Below, piece after piece: positions 41,301 through 52,084 of a stretch of 64,000 bases of DNA. Under the pieces are notes generated by a model. That model did no database searches and was not told where the DNA came from. It saw nothing but the letters and a program-made list of their open reading frames with translations. A program made the position numbers and the translations under genes. The DNA is from Pictodentalium vernedei (lineage: Eukaryota; Mollusca; Scaphopoda; Dentaliida; Dentaliidae), in the NCBI GenBank assembly GCA_031216915.1, contig JAUFNR010000125.1, positions 1 to 64,000 on the forward strand, given 5' to 3'. Every line of letters begins with the position of its first letter. Within the stretch, counting starts at the first letter, position 1.

Positions 41301-42743
41301 TTGCCAGGAATCTTTAAACAGTTTGTTACATTTCCGACACGGATAGGATTTTGTATACGTTCTGATATCTTTGATGTAACTAAAATGGTTGTGATACAAA
41401 TTCACGTACATTGTGTCCGAATATTTACCCAGTGAACGCTGGACGAGTTTTGCCCTAGTTTCTTTTGTTGTTTGTTCCTGATACAGTTCGTAAACCATAA
41501 TATTCAGTTTGAATAGATCTTCAATGAGCGGTAATTCCCTCAATTTCACACCTTTGAATTTTTGTTTGGGTTCTTCCTGGAACTGATAATAATAAGCCTC
41601 TGTGGTTTTTTCTAGTTTTTTCACATCGGCACCACTCCACAGAGCCAGACAACGGAATAAACACAAATTATCTTTGTAAGCTAGTCCACTTAATTTTGAA
41701 GCCTCCAAATTGATAATTGTCTTGTTATTGGTAATATAATCCGGCAAATCTGCAGGTGCTCCAATGGGATGGTCCATAATTTTATTAACGTAAAATGTTA
41801 CATTTGTAATCCTTTCCACACTCCATTTTGTACTCGGTCGTCTTTGACGAACCGACTCCAGAAAATCTTGATTATTTATTGTTTCTGTAAATTTGTCAAA
41901 ATCCTGTAAGTTTTTTATCGTGTGCGGTTCTTCAAGAGCACGAGCGTTGTTGGAGGAAGCGTGGAAATAACGAAGATCTTGTGTTTCTGTGTGTTGTAGT
42001 ATAAATCCGAAGCTGAGATTAATTTTGAATTTCGTCTGCTGTTTCGTGAATATAATGTTCATAATATCCAGTTGGGTTATATCACTTTCCCGGAAATTAT
42101 AAATATCCTGCACTGGGCGGTCCGTAATAAAATGCGTGCGAATAGCTCCCCAATGGTCACGATATATTTCTTCCACAGCAGAACTTTCCAAATCCGGTAC
42201 GGTAGCTTCTTCAAAATCTATAGGATCGACATCAGAAATCTTCGTGGGTTCTCGTGGAATTTTTGATGGTCCGGGTGTCGCTTCGGTAGTACTTTTGCGT
42301 TTTTTCGGTGCTTGATGAGCGGTAGCGTGATGACGGTTAAGTTGAATCAGCTGAGCAAACTCTTCTCCACAGGTACAGCATGTAAACGTCGAATTATTGC
42401 ATTTCTCCATATGGTTTTCTAATTTATCTTTCCTAGCATAGGATTTGAGACAAAACGTGCACTGAAACTCCTTCACATCACTTTCTGCACGATGTACACT
42501 TCGTTCGTGGCGATCTTTGTTGAATTTAGAGGTAAATGTTTTTCCACAAAACTGGCAAACGATACCTTCAGCGTGAATTTTCATATGATCCGCTAACTTG
42601 TCCTTTCTCTTAAACATCTTGGGGCAGAGAGAACAGCCATGTACAGCCTCTCCCCCGTGTACAGTAGCCTCGTGGCGATTTCTCTTGCTTTTGCTTGAGA
42701 ATACCTTCTCACAAATTCCACAGGTCAATGCTTCGTTTTCCAT
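38307..42743 (-). CDS. Protein-primed family B DNA polymerase with zinc fingers and OTU-like domain
   Basis: 1,478 residues from the ATG at 42743; the frame is open further upstream but has no ATG there. Domains, in order: five C2H2-type fingers (about residues 8-143), a linker, then an OTU-like cysteine-protease domain with DNLCLF (C361) and HF (H453). A Cys/His pair motif (about 469-489) follows. The 3'-5' exonuclease has D533-x-E535, N657/D662 and Y787-x3-D791. The polymerase has motif A YDANALY (D894), motif B K1205-x3-N1209-x2-YG and motif C D1305-T-D1307-S. A YQFHGCYFHGH segment (about 977) lies between motifs A and B, as in other Polinton polymerases. It copies the linear genome from its ends. 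Intact, converging on the rightward genes. Confidence 0.94.
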   Translation of the reverse strand: MENEALTCGICEKVFSSKSKRNRHEATVHGGEAVHGCSLCPKMFKRKDKLADHMKIHAEGIVCQFCGKTFTSKFNKDRHERSVHRAESDVKEFQCTFCLKSYARKDKLENHMEKCNNSTFTCCTCGEEFAQLIQLNRHHATAHQAPKKRKSTTEATPGPSKIPREPTKISDVDPIDFEEATVPDLESSAVEEIYRDHWGAIRTHFITDRPVQDIYNFRESDITQLDIMNIIFTKQQTKFKINLSFGFILQHTETQDLRYFHASSNNARALEEPHTIKNLQDFDKFTETINNQDFLESVRQRRPSTKWSVERITNVTFYVNKIMDHPIGAPADLPDYITNNKTIINLEASKLSGLAYKDNLCLFRCLALWSGADVKKLEKTTEAYYYQFQEEPKQKFKGVKLRELPLIEDLFKLNIMVYELYQEQTTKETRAKLVQRSLGKYSDTMYVNLYHNHFSYIKDIRTYTKSYPCRKCNKLFKDSWQVDQHEQRCKAEVVCHFEGGFYYPNKSVFEKLEEEGIIVPEEDRYYPYRAAFDFESYFVQDDLPENTEKRQWEARHAPLSVSVCSNVEGYTDPQCFITDGDSKKLVEEMVTYLEKISFAARMKMSMKHSSTYSQLAELIDTALELEPEKEKGGKHPLQILREEFDRYNQEMPVLGFNSSRYDMNLIKKELTGYLLDTSSIDFAIKNNNSFMCVKTPSLKFMDIMAFLAPGYSYDKYLKAYGASAVKGFFPYEWVTGLNKLDVNHLPDHSDFFSKLKNKNISEEDYAFCQKVWDDEGMSTFRDFTVWYNNLDVKPFLEAVEKQFAFYQELKVDMFKDAVSVPGITLKYLFSTLEKNITFSLFNEKNSDLYHLIRNNIVGGPSLVFSRYQEKGVTLIRSSKYGSQAKVAQGVLGYDANALYLFALSQDMPTGSFIRRKPEEDFKPVKSCTFGRTAFEWLEFVSHTQKINILHQFNGKEKRLGRRRIPVDGWDSENRTVYQFHGCYFHGHKCNLNRDKNGQFLIKNQTNNKLMQDLYTETLDITSYFRNTLNLTVVEMWECEWLVKKKTDPEASQFVQSLPKFVVDGKMSHQQVLDKVKNGQLFGLVECDIHVPDNLKNYFEEMCPIFKNANISRDDIGEHMKAFAEENKIMSQPRRSLIGSYKGEKILLTTPLLKWYLEHGLVVTTIHQIIQYEPKNCFQKFANFVSEARRSGDSDPDKAIIADMFKLMGNSSYGKCITNKHKQRDVKYCRGSTVVRQINDKSFRALNCMEDDLYEVEKNKKTIKIDLPLQIGFFVYQYAKLRMLEFYYDFLDVYLDRRDFEYCEMDTDSAYLALSDSNIEQLVRSEKRENFYKEWNDWFPAAACEKHQHDFVTTKLNGCDWLPAACCKTQTAYDKRTPGLFKIEFEGDGIIALCSKTYFCFGATDKCSCKGISKQHNEMKKEKYLDVLKTKQSGSGINKGFMVNQHNMLTYTQTKTGLSYFYPKRKVCADGVSTTPLDL

Positions 42744-42883
42744 TTTCGATGAATTACAACGTAGTAGATACGATCCGAATGAAACCCGACTTGCCAACAA
42801 GACGTTTGCAAAACAAATGATGATAAATTTAGCCCTGCGTGACTGACGTGTGATTTATTTGTGGGCGTAATGAAAGTGGGGGT
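42744..42883 (-). promoter_or_regulatory. Leader and promoter region of the polymerase gene
   Basis: 140 bp between the start codon and the right inverted repeat. No TATA box is clear. The promoter may lie within the inverted repeat, which would then also face the first rightward gene at the other end. Confidence 0.35.
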
Positions 42884-43353
42884 TTAAAATCAATAAGGTG
42901 ACAGATTGGTATCTTACAATTTCAATAGCACTTAAAGTTGAAGCGTCAGTCTAACGATATTTATGACCGGTCGTTAAAGTGTGACAATAGATTTAATTGC
43001 TTCAACATCTGTCAGTAGTTGGCGTTTGAAAAGAAAAAATCGATTTAATGACACCCAGACACGTGATGCGGGTCAGTCAGTCGATAGCATGCGCATATGT
43101 CCAGTACGTCAATATTAATTCATTTATTAATATACTAATTATTATAATCAACCCTAATTACACTCATTAATTACATTAATTACATTAATTATGCAACAGT
43201 CATTAATTACATTAATTATTATAGTGATTAAAAAAAAAAAAAAAAAATTAAGTAATATTAATTACCTTACGTAACATTTTAATTATGATGACGTCATCGA
43301 CCCCCTCGGCCCCCTCCCCCAGAACAGGCCTATTTCCCATATCTTCTACTACT
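42884..43353 (-). repeat. Right terminal inverted repeat of the Polinton (470 bp)
   Basis: Reverse complement of 29478-29948, differing only in the A/T run. It ends CTTCTACTACT, directly followed by the target duplication. Confidence 0.96.
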
Positions 43354-43359
43354 CACATT
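43354..43359. repeat. Right target-site duplication of the Polinton
   Basis: CACATT, against CAAATT on the left side. Confidence 0.7.
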
Positions 43360-44161
43360 ACTCATTTGATGCCTAGTTAATGATTTATATTAACTAAATA
43401 TTAGGCATGTTCCATTGGAACGACATTATCAAGCGCGAATGTAGGTGAGCGTTGGGATGTAACATCCCTCTTGTTTATTTCTGCAATTATTTCTCTGCCA
43501 TCAAAAGTTTGTGTTCTAATGTATGGAAGAAAATGGGTGGTGGTGTATTTTGTCCCTTGAGTGCAACAAGACATTGCAATGCTAATGCTAAAGCATTGCA
43601 AAGCCTTCTTGCTCTAAGGAGGCAAATTTATCAATTTTTTTAACTAGGGTAAAATATCAAACATAAACCTTTTAATAATTATTTTTTAAGTTTACATTGG
43701 TTGTAAAAGGATAGCATGCTGGTTGCAGGCCTGGAGTGGAAGAGAGTACAGGAAGGGGTTGCCCCTTTCTGTAGGTGGCGGCCTCCACCAGGAATATTTG
43801 GAAAATTGGATGCCTCAGAGCAAATCTAGGGGCCTCTGAGTCAGCATTTTAAACTTTACCAAAAAATAAATTTGAACAATTTTTTGAGAATGGATTTTTA
43901 AATTTCAAGATTTTTTTTCATAGCATATTCATGGCAATTTTGATAAAAACAACCCAAAAATAAAGTTCCACTGGTTTATTTGGGATGATGAAATCTCAAA
44001 AGCCATAGTGTCATGAATCAGGCAATTTTGTGTGTGCTTTCATTGAACTGTTGATGAAGAAAATGTTTTTTTATTTTTTTTTTTTGGTGGAGGGGGTGGG
44101 GAGTTTAGATGTCCAAACTGGTTACTGGTAGGAAAACACCCCTGAATCCAGCACGGGGGTT
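43360..44161. other. Non-coding, nothing recognised
   Basis: AT-rich with T and A runs. A GGTGGAGGGGGTGGGG stretch lies near 44085. No supported gene. Confidence 0.5.
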
Positions 44162-44173
44162 AAATGTCAGATG

Positions 44174-44509
44174 GGGAGCACGGTGGCTCAGTGGTAGACT
44201 GTTGGACTTCCCGTTTGGGACGACCCATCTTGTGTCCTTGGGCAGGCACTTTATCTCGATTGCCAAAGAGGGGGCACGATGACGCCGTGTACTAATGCGT
44301 ACTGCACGTCAATGGTGCACATACCTTCAACAGCTGTAACCCTTCTTGAGTGGAGCTTGAACAGAGTTAGAATGTTGAGGAGCTGACAGCTGCTCGTCGA
44401 TGCTCGGTGGTTCTGTCCGGGTTGTCTGTCTTCCTCCACCCGTAAAACTGTCACAGTCACGATTAGTCATTGTTTATAAGTATGTGACCTTAAAAACCAA
44501 TAAATAAAT
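44174..44509 (+). mobile_element. SINE with variant tRNA-like head, 12-bp target duplication
   Basis: AAATGTCAGATG flanks it at 44162-44173 and 44510-44521. The head GGGAGCACGGTGGCTCAGTGG differs from family 1, and box B is degraded (GGACGACCCATC). TTGTGTCCTTGGGCAGGCACTTTA, the CTTCCTCCACCC block and the AACCAATAAATA tail are kept. This is a subfamily or an older copy. Confidence 0.85.
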
Positions 44510-45129
44510 AAATGTCAGATGCGCTGAATATCGCTCTCCATCATTTTCCAAAATCGAAGGACTGCAATAATGAGGCAATATTTTGGCATTATTAACACCA
44601 TACATGTAATGTTGCCAAATGGTACACTTTGTTATAGGTTTCTCTGTAGGAGGAGCTGAAACATGGGGAGCATAAACTGATCGAGTCATAAACATACACA
44701 TATGCATAACAGAGGGACACACCTAGGACATTAACAACATGTCAGGAAGGTCAAAGAAATCACGCTTCCTTCAATAAGAATATTGCAATATCCAGAATTG
44801 CCATAAAAAAGTTAGTGAAATCAAAACAATGATGGAGGGGGAGGATTTTGAAATAATGGGCTTAAGTGAGACATAGATAAGGCAGGGCAAGCGTGTTGAA
44901 GTGAAGTTGGGCAAACTTAAGGGGAGAGAAAACCATCTTAATGGCGGTTACATGTACATTAAATTTTGCCTTGTTAACATTATTGGTTTCTGGATGAATG
45001 ATTCCAAGTTAGCATGTTGTATACATTGTAGTAGGAGCAGGGTATTTTTAAAAAAAAAAAAAAATTTGGTTCGCAGTTTTCAATTTGGTTTCAAAAGGTG
45101 ATGATAAATAGTGAATATAAGTTGAATAT

Positions 45130-45830
45130 GAAGGAAACATGGTTAGTATTTGGACATTTTTGTACAGCATTTTGCGATGCAAATCCAGTCATCAAATATC
45201 ATGAGGAGCTGAATATGTTAGGGTACAGATGTCTGTAACTTACAGGAAATGTCGACCAACATTATGGGTTGCACGATGGATGATTCCTATTAGAATGTTA
45301 TAGTAAGAGCTGAATAATGTAGGGTACAGATGTCTGTAACTTACGGGGAATGTTGGCCAACATTATGGGTTGCACGATGAATTATTCCAAGTTAGCATGT
45401 TGTATAGTAGGAGCTGAATGGGATGCAGATGTCTGAAACTTAAGGGGAATGTCGGCCAACATTATGGGGTGCACGATGAATGATTCCAAGTTAGTGCGTT
45501 TATATTATGAGCTGAATAACGTGGGGTGCAGCTGTCTGTAACTTACGGGGAATGTTGACCAACATTTTGGGTTGCACAGGAGATGATTTCAAGTTAGCAT
45601 ATTGTATAGTAGGAGCTGAATAACGTGTGGTGTAGATGTCTGTAACTTAAGGGGTATGTCAGCCAGCATTATGGAGTGCACAATGAATGATTCCAAGGTA
45701 GCATGTTGTATTATAGTAGGAGCTGAATAATGTGGGGTGCAGATGTCTAACTTACAGGGAATGTCAGCCATAAATGTAGGTTGCAGATTGAATTATTCCA
45801 AGTTTGCATATATTGTATATTGATATATAT
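45130..45830 (+). repeat. Tandem array of about 100-bp units (copy 1)
   Basis: GAGCTGAATAACGTGGGGTG, CAGATGTCTGTAACTTA, GGGGAATGTCGGCCAACATTATGG and TTGCACGATGAATGATTCCAAGTTAGCATG repeat in order about six times. The same array type recurs at 50510-51150. Confidence 0.75.
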
Positions 45831-46469
45831 CGCATTATTCACATTTTGAAAATAACATTACCGAATAGTACACTTTGTTATAGACTGTACATGTACATAC
45901 CGTACAGTAAAATATGAGCACATTTAAAACTTTTCTTGATTGTTCCATCTTTACCAAGGATGTTAAATGAAAATTCCGGAAACGTAAATTATATTTTACT
46001 GGTATAATAGCACCCTGTATCCAATGCCTGTAGTGGATGTCCTCCATTTAAAGTGGGCAATGACTTTAACTGGTTGAGTGCTGGAAGTCCATATGTGGGC
46101 TTTACTCTGAAGTTCAGGTACCAGAACTATCCCAATGGGAGGCTTGAAAGGCTGGCCTTAATCAGCTTCGTACGAACATGAATTGTATGAGCTGCAGTGT
46201 GACTAACCGCTTCGAAGTAGACTAGCAGCGAACCGAGAGGGAAATTGTCAACTCTTTCAATAACATGTTATTGATTGAGTTCAGTGGTCGAAGTTATTCA
46301 AGGTGGGCTTCTACTGCTGGATGCAAAATGTAACTGTGACGTGAGGAGGGTGTTTACCACCCATGGTAATTACACTATTTGAGTGTAGGTCTGCAATTGC
46401 TTGTCGTCATGTAAATCTTCCTTGCAGTACGTGGAGGATGGATTGCAAATAAATTGCTGTTCTGATTTT

Positions 46470-47490
46470 CCTTAATTTTGTTCTGTTCCACCAGTGAAAA
46501 TCTTTTCGTATTTGATATACAACATCTCAAGGGGGAGGCAGATTCCATTTTGTTCAAATCGTGTCCCAGTGTTAATTTTAGGGCTCTCTGTTGGAGCCAG
46601 AAATTTAATTTAGCAATACGACATAATGAGGAATATTTAAAACTCTTCTTCTTTAGATCCACCACTGACAATTTTAATATTTGGAATACAACATCTCTTG
46701 GGTGGGGAGGGGAATTTAACTTGTTTTAAATTGGGGCTCTTGATAAATATTTAGGCTTTCTATTGGAGCCCAAATTTCAACTTCAGCTAATACAATATAA
46801 GGAAATTTCTTTAAAAAGCTTCAGATCCGCAAGTCAGACTCCTTTCATCGTATTTGGTATCAACATATCTAGGGTGGCTTAGATTTAAGTTTGTTCAAAT
46901 CAAGTCACTGTGCTGATATTTGGGCTCCCTGTTGGTCCCCGGATTTAGTGCTGTATGATGAAAACTCCTCAAAAATCTTCAAGTTTACAAGTGAAAATTT
47001 TTCGATATTTTGTGTACATCATTCATAGCTGGTCACAATCAGGTTTGTTCAAATCAATTCTCTGAATTCCTATTTGGGCATCTTGTGAGACCCCAAACTT
47101 TAACTTATTATCATAGGGCAATATGAGGAACAGTCTTTAACCATCCTCGTTAGATCAACCCTTTTGAATCCTTTGATATTTGGTAAACAACATTCAGGCA
47201 GATTCAAGTTTGTTCAAATCCAAGCCCTAGTGTTTTTCCATCAATAATGTCTTTCAAACTGCAGTGGCATAACATCTCTTTGAATTTTTGTAGTGCCTGT
47301 CTGCAGTTGGTAGAGTTGGATCCAGTCGGAAAGACCTATGACAATAATCACTGACATGGACACCAGAATGTTGTTATGACTTCTTGCCACTGTAGTGTTG
47401 ATGAGCCATGACTAGCTGAATGTGACCTAAAATACTTCTTTGATCTTATTTGTTAGATGACTGATTAAGGCCCCATGTGGCCTCTTGTTG
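46470..47490 (+). repeat. Tandem-array element, AGCTCACC family (copy 2)
   Basis: Diverged units of about 175 bp with TATTTGGTAT.CAACATCT, AAGTTTGTTCAAATC and GGGCTC.CTGTTGGAGCCC. It ends AAGGCCCCATGTGGCCTCTTGTT, where AGGCC and GGCCT can pair as a short hairpin before CTTGTT. The 5' end is missing or unrecognisable. Confidence 0.6.
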
Positions 47491-47805
47491 TTTACATGAA
47501 GGAATTATCAATGATTTTTTTTTAATTGGAAGGAAAGCAGTAGAGTAAGCTTGTGGGAAACTTGTAATGAGCTCAACAGTTTTTCAAGCTCACACTGCAA
47601 GCATGTGCAGGCTAACACTGATATTGCAAGCCTATTGAACTTTTACAGTCTTGCAATTTCATTTTTTACCATATTTTTATCTTCAACACTCCCTAAACAC
47701 AGGCTGACCTCACATTATAATCACTATAAGTGTTGCAATGTTTCTGTGTAATTAGTCTTTTCTCTTCATTCATCATAATGTGTCTTTGGATTTTAATAAA
47801 AGTGT

Positions 47806-48175
47806 CGGCGTCGTTCTCGCTCAGTAGGTAGAGGTGCAGGCTGCAAGCCGAGGGGTCCTCGGTTCGAATCCCAACTGCGGCAACCACGTTGTGTCCTTGG
47901 GCAAGACACTTCACCCCCATTGCCCATGTGGGGGCACGATGACGCCGTGTACTAAGGCGTACTGCACGTCGATGGTACGCATGTCTTCAACCAATCTAAC
48001 CCTGTCTTTGCTGCAGTGCGGAGTTACGATGTTGGGGAGCTGGCAGCTGCTCGTCGTTGCTCGGTGGTTCTCTCCGGGTACTCCGGCTTCCTCCACCCGT
48101 AAAACTGTCACGGTCATGATTAGCCATAGAGCATAAATATTTGACCTTAAACATCAATAAATAAATAAATAAATA
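47806..48175 (+). mobile_element. SINE (family 1), copy nearly identical to that at 5422
   Basis: It has TCAGTAGGTAGAGGTGCAGG, box B GGTTCGAATCCC, GTGTCCTTGGGCAAGACACTT, the CTCCGGCTTCCTCCACCC block and the CATCAATAAATAAATAAATAA tail. A short duplication AAAAGTGT lies at about 47798-47805 and again after the tail. The first bases of the head (GGTGCGGTGGC) are replaced by GGCGTCGTTCTC. Confidence 0.82.
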
Positions 48176-48574
48176 ACAAAAGTGTTTTTAGCAGCAAAAC
48201 TATTTTATCGCCAAGATATGAACTTAGTTATTAATTTGCTGATCAGCACTAATAAATCATAAATAGCAAACTAAGAATGCAAGCTAAATATAGAAGCCTG
48301 TGGAAACCTTGCCGAGTTAGCTTGCACTAAGCTATACATTACACTTGTGTTGTTGTTGTTGTCATATTAGCCTATGCAGCTAAAAGTAATCGTAAACACC
48401 AATAAATGAACAAAAGGCTTGGCGAGCATGCATAAGGTAACACTGCATGCTTGCACAAGCTAACAATTGAGTTTGCAATGTTTCATGTACATTTGAAAGT
48501 TAGCTTGTGCAGGCTTATTATCTTATAATAAACTTGAACATGAAACATTGCAAGCTTATTTTAAGATAACAATT

Positions 48575-49110
48575 TTGTGAGTCTGTAAGTCTGTTCACAT
48601 TTTCCTTTAGCACAGGCTACACTCTGTAGTTCTCATCCGATCGTCACTTAATTTGATATGCAGGTTTGGAGTCATGTCTAGATGAGAACATCCACTTTTG
48701 GTCACGATTGGTCGACCGTGATGGCTGCCCAAGCCAAAAACCCAAAACCTTTTGTCACAGTCTGCAGGACATATTTAATATGGAGGGATTTCATTGTAAC
48801 TTTGTAGGAAGACTCCGTTTGGTGTCTAGAGGAGACTCGTTTTCAAATAATTTCACTGTTGATATATATTAACTGAGAGGCCACATACATTAACTGTGAG
48901 GGCCACATTAACCCACCCCTCAATTCTTTAGTACAGTCTACACCTCATATTATTTTTATTGTAAACATAGTATACAGTTAACAAAACTTTACATATTCCC
49001 TATTATCACAATTCTTGTGTTATTTCATAATCCCTTCATAAACATTGAACATTATCTTTTTCATCAAACATAACACACAGACAAGTGTCATTGACACTTT
49101 CCTTTGGTGT
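48575..49110 (+). repeat. Dispersed element related to 25350-26250 (copy 2)
   Basis: Shares GTCTGTTCACATTTTCC, TTTAGCACAGGCTACACTC, GATGAGAACATCC.CTTTTGGTC, GAGGGATTTCATTGTAAC, ATTATCACAATTCTTG and the end GTGTCATTGACACTTTCC. It is shorter because it has fewer internal units. Confidence 0.65.
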
Positions 49111-49954
49111 CTGCGGAAAATTTTATTCTAGTTGAGAATACGATTTTGCCATCTTTTATAGTCACCAGATGTAAAATATGTGGAACATTTTATGTTTCTT
49201 ACATTCAGTTATGCCTTCTTTTGAAGGAAATTAATTATTTTTGGATAGAATTATAAAATCTTTGCACAGTGCTATGTTGTTAGTATTGGCTTATTGGCTT
49301 CATGCTATAAAAAGGAAATTTTGGTACCATATATATCAACCCATGTAGTAAGAAGGCTTAGGAAAGAGTCTCCAAATCCTGAATTTACAGTGAGACTCAC
49401 AGAATGAGTTCAGTAAAATATAGTTGGACCGAGCCTCTGGAGAGGTACAGACTTAATTTAACCCATATGTTTCATAAATTTCGCTTTCAACTGGGGACAA
49501 GTTGAGTCTATTTATCATTTGATCCCTATTCCAATACAAGATGCTTAACTATTCACTCAAATACAGACAGTGCTGAAAATAAAATAAAAAAAAAAACATC
49601 TTTTGTAGGCAACTCAGGTTACTTAAAGTGGTAATCCAGCATGTCATTGAATGATAGGGCTTTACAACTTTTAAGTTTTCAAAAGTTTTATTTAGGTTAA
49701 AAAGCATTTTCATAGCTTACTGTAAATTATTTTAAAAAGATTTTTTCATTGTGTGGTCATATATAGTGACAACTGCTGTCAATTACCTTAATAAACACTA
49801 ATAAATAACAAAATAGTTTTTCTCAAAGTTTCCTGAAGTAAAAAAAACTTAAATTGAAAACACAGGTAAAGGTAAATTACTTTTTTTAATCTCAATTTTC
49901 TCAAATGCACTCACCCACCCAATCACACCAACCCACCCCACCCGAGGACAACCG
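49111..49954. other. Non-coding, nothing recognised
   Basis: AT-rich DNA with no supported gene. A weak CACCC-rich stretch at 49905-49945. Confidence 0.5.
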
Positions 49955-50150
49955 GGAAGTGAAGGTCATCATGTCTGTTTAGGTAGATTTGTCTTCCTCG
50001 ACCAGTGAAATAGGACCTGGTAACCAATGCTGCTTGGGTGCAATCCCTCAGTAAATGGGTAACATAAACATAAATGATTCACAAAACTTGTCTTTATACT
50101 TATGTCATGTCATGATATAGCTCAGATGCTGACATTAAACATCTATATAT
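49955..50150 (+). mobile_element. SINE (family 2) copy
   Basis: TAGGACCTGGTAACCAATGCTGCTTGGGTGCAATCCCTCAGTAAATGGG, summarised as key words GGTAACCAATGC, GCAATCCCTCAGTAAATGG and CAGATGCTGACATTAAACATC, matches the family head and end. No clear target duplication. Confidence 0.6.
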
Positions 50151-50509
50151 AAATATTTTTTTCCAAACTCATATTCTCATTCTCCATAGGCATTCATTAA
50201 TTATAGAGAGTTTGGCATACTAGCTTGACTCTAATGGATTTTGACTGGCCAAATAATTACTTTTTGACAATCTAAGGCACAAGAAAATGATTTTTACAAA
50301 ATCTTATTTACCTGCATTTACAGGGCTACAGGAGTAGGGGTTAAAGAGTTCAAGAATGACGTGAAGTATCTCTAGTGTTTGGAGAACTTTTTCTACTAAA
50401 CCATTCAGTCAAATCTTTTGATACAGTGTTACTCCTGTTACTGGAATAGCCATTTGGTTACTTTCCTATTTCTACAGATAAATTGGGCATTTATTCAATT
50501 ATATCTTAA

Positions 50510-51150
50510 GGGAAGCTGAATAACATGGTGTGCAGATGTCTGTAACTCAAGGGGAATGTCGGTCAACATTATGGGGTGCACAATGAATGATTATTTATTT
50601 ATTGGTGTTTAAGGTCACATATTTCTGCACAATGGCTAATCATAACCATGACGGTTTTACGGGTGGAGGAAGCCGGAGTACCCAGAGAGAACCACCGAGC
50701 AACGGCGAGCAACTGTCAGCTCCCCAACATACTAACTCCACACAAGCGGGATTAGCATTGGTTGAAGACAAGTGCACCATCGATGTGCAGTACGCCTTAG
50801 CACACAACGCCACCATGCCCTACATGGGCAGTGGGGGTGAAGTGTCTTGCCCAAGGACATAACATGATTGCCGCAGGTGGGATTCGAACTGAGCCACCAT
50901 ACCCCCACAATGAATGATTCCAAGTTAGTGTGCTTGTATTATGAGCTGAATAACATCTTGGTGCAGATGTCTGTAACTTTTGGGGAATGTTGGCCAACAT
51001 TATGGGTTGCACAATGAATGATTCCAAGGTAGCATATTGTATAGTAGGAGCTGAATAACGTGGGGTGCAAATGTCTGTGACTTAAGGGGAATGTCGGCCA
51101 ACATTATGGGGTGCACTATGAATGATTCCAAGTTAGCATGAAGTATTCCA
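50510..51150 (+). repeat. Tandem array of about 100-bp units (copy 2), split by a SINE
   Basis: Same unit as 45130-45830 (CAGATGTCTGTAACT, GGGGAATGTCGG, AACATTATGGGGTGCAC, AATGAATGATTCCAAG). It is interrupted at 50593 and resumes at 50906. Confidence 0.75.
50593..50905 (-). mobile_element. SINE (family 1) with 14-bp target duplication
   Basis: CACAATGAATGATT at 50579-50592 and 50906-50919. Read leftwards it has the head GGGGTATGGTGGCTCAG, but about 35 bp between box A and box B are lost. Box B (TTCGAATCCC), the core and the tail are kept. Confidence 0.87.
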
Positions 51151-52084
51151 AGTGTTTGGAGAACTTTTTCTTCTAAACCATTCAGTCAAATTTTTTTGGT
51201 ACAGTGGAACTCTGTTACTTGAATAGCCACTTGGTTAACTGAATAGCCAACTGGTTACTTTCTTATATTCTACAGATAAACTGGGCATTTATTCAATTAT
51301 ATCTTGCTTGACAGAGCTCTGTGATCTCTGTCAAACAATATATAATACAATGAATGACTGTATTGGAAGTACTGAGGCAAAAAGCTCCATAAACAAGGGA
51401 AATTTGTTGTTTATCAGAGCAATTTCTCAACATATTGCAGTGATTTTTATTCAGTTAACAGGAATCTGCTCCATAACCTGTATGCAATTAACAGGTCAAA
51501 TTTGAACTGAAGGTATGGTAAATGAATTTGTGTTTGTAAATATTATTCAGTTAACAGGGGTATTCAATTAAGAGAGAACCAATTAAGTGGGCTTCATTGT
51601 ATTTGCTGTTTAGCATTGGAAGGTGCACCAAATTACATTTCTTCAAGGCATGCAACTTGACTGGTTTTCAGGATCACCAGAGGAGGGTGTTGTAGTGGTG
51701 GTGGAGTCAGAAAATAACGCTTGACCCAATATATTCTCTTTTCAGTCTTCCTTGGCCAATTTTTTTAATAACATTTCCAAAAGAAATCAACACAGACATA
51801 TCATATCAGACCTCACAGGAACAAGCTCACTGACACTTTGGAAGGAGCCCCAAATTTTATTTGTTTCAGGGATGCAACTTGAATGGTATTTGGTTGAGGT
51901 CACCAGATGAGGGGTGTTGGGTGGTGGTGAAGTCAGAAAACATGTCACCCTTTAATTCTGTTTTCAGTCAAACTTGGCCTGTTTTTTTTTTAAGTTTCAA
52001 AAAATGTCAGCAAAAAGTTTCTCATATTACACCTGACAGAAATGAGCTCATCAGGATTTCCTGCCCTTATTGTATTGTTCTTCA
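51151..52084. other. Non-coding; two related stretches
   Basis: ATTCAGTTAACAGG recurs near 51450, 51495 and 51545. Two similar blocks near 51660-51810 and 51860-52020 share CAACTTGA.TGGT, TCACCAGA.GAGGGTGTTG, GAGTCAGAAAA and TTCAGTC..CTTGGCC, spaced by about 215 bp. No gene. Confidence 0.5.

Larger units (their letters stand above)
29478..43353. mobile_element. Complete Polinton/Maverick (adintovirus-like) element
   Basis: The boundaries come from inverted repeats that begin AGTAGTAGAAGAT at 29478 and end in the reverse complement at 43353. The flanks are CAAATT (29472-29477) and CACATT (43354-43359), a 6-bp target duplication with one mismatch; 6 bp is the size known for Polintons. The element is 13,876 bp and carries the Polinton core set: protein-primed family B polymerase, retroviral-type integrase, packaging ATPase, adenain-like protease, major and minor jelly-roll capsid proteins. 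It also carries an IAP, a PC4-like protein and small basic proteins. Eleven genes run right and the polymerase runs left. No frameshift or stop breaks any of them, and the arms are almost identical, so insertion was recent or the element is still active. Confidence 0.96.

Noticed and set aside
42744-42800. 19-residue N-terminal extension of the polymerase
   Set aside because: It starts at TTG, not ATG. The first ATG in frame is at 42743, immediately before the first zinc finger.
29478-43353. Adenovirus or bacterial tectivirus origin
   Set aside because: The integrase with chromodomain, the target duplication, the OTU-containing polymerase and animal-type regulatory signals identify a Polinton. 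Similarities to adenoviruses are those of the wider lineage.
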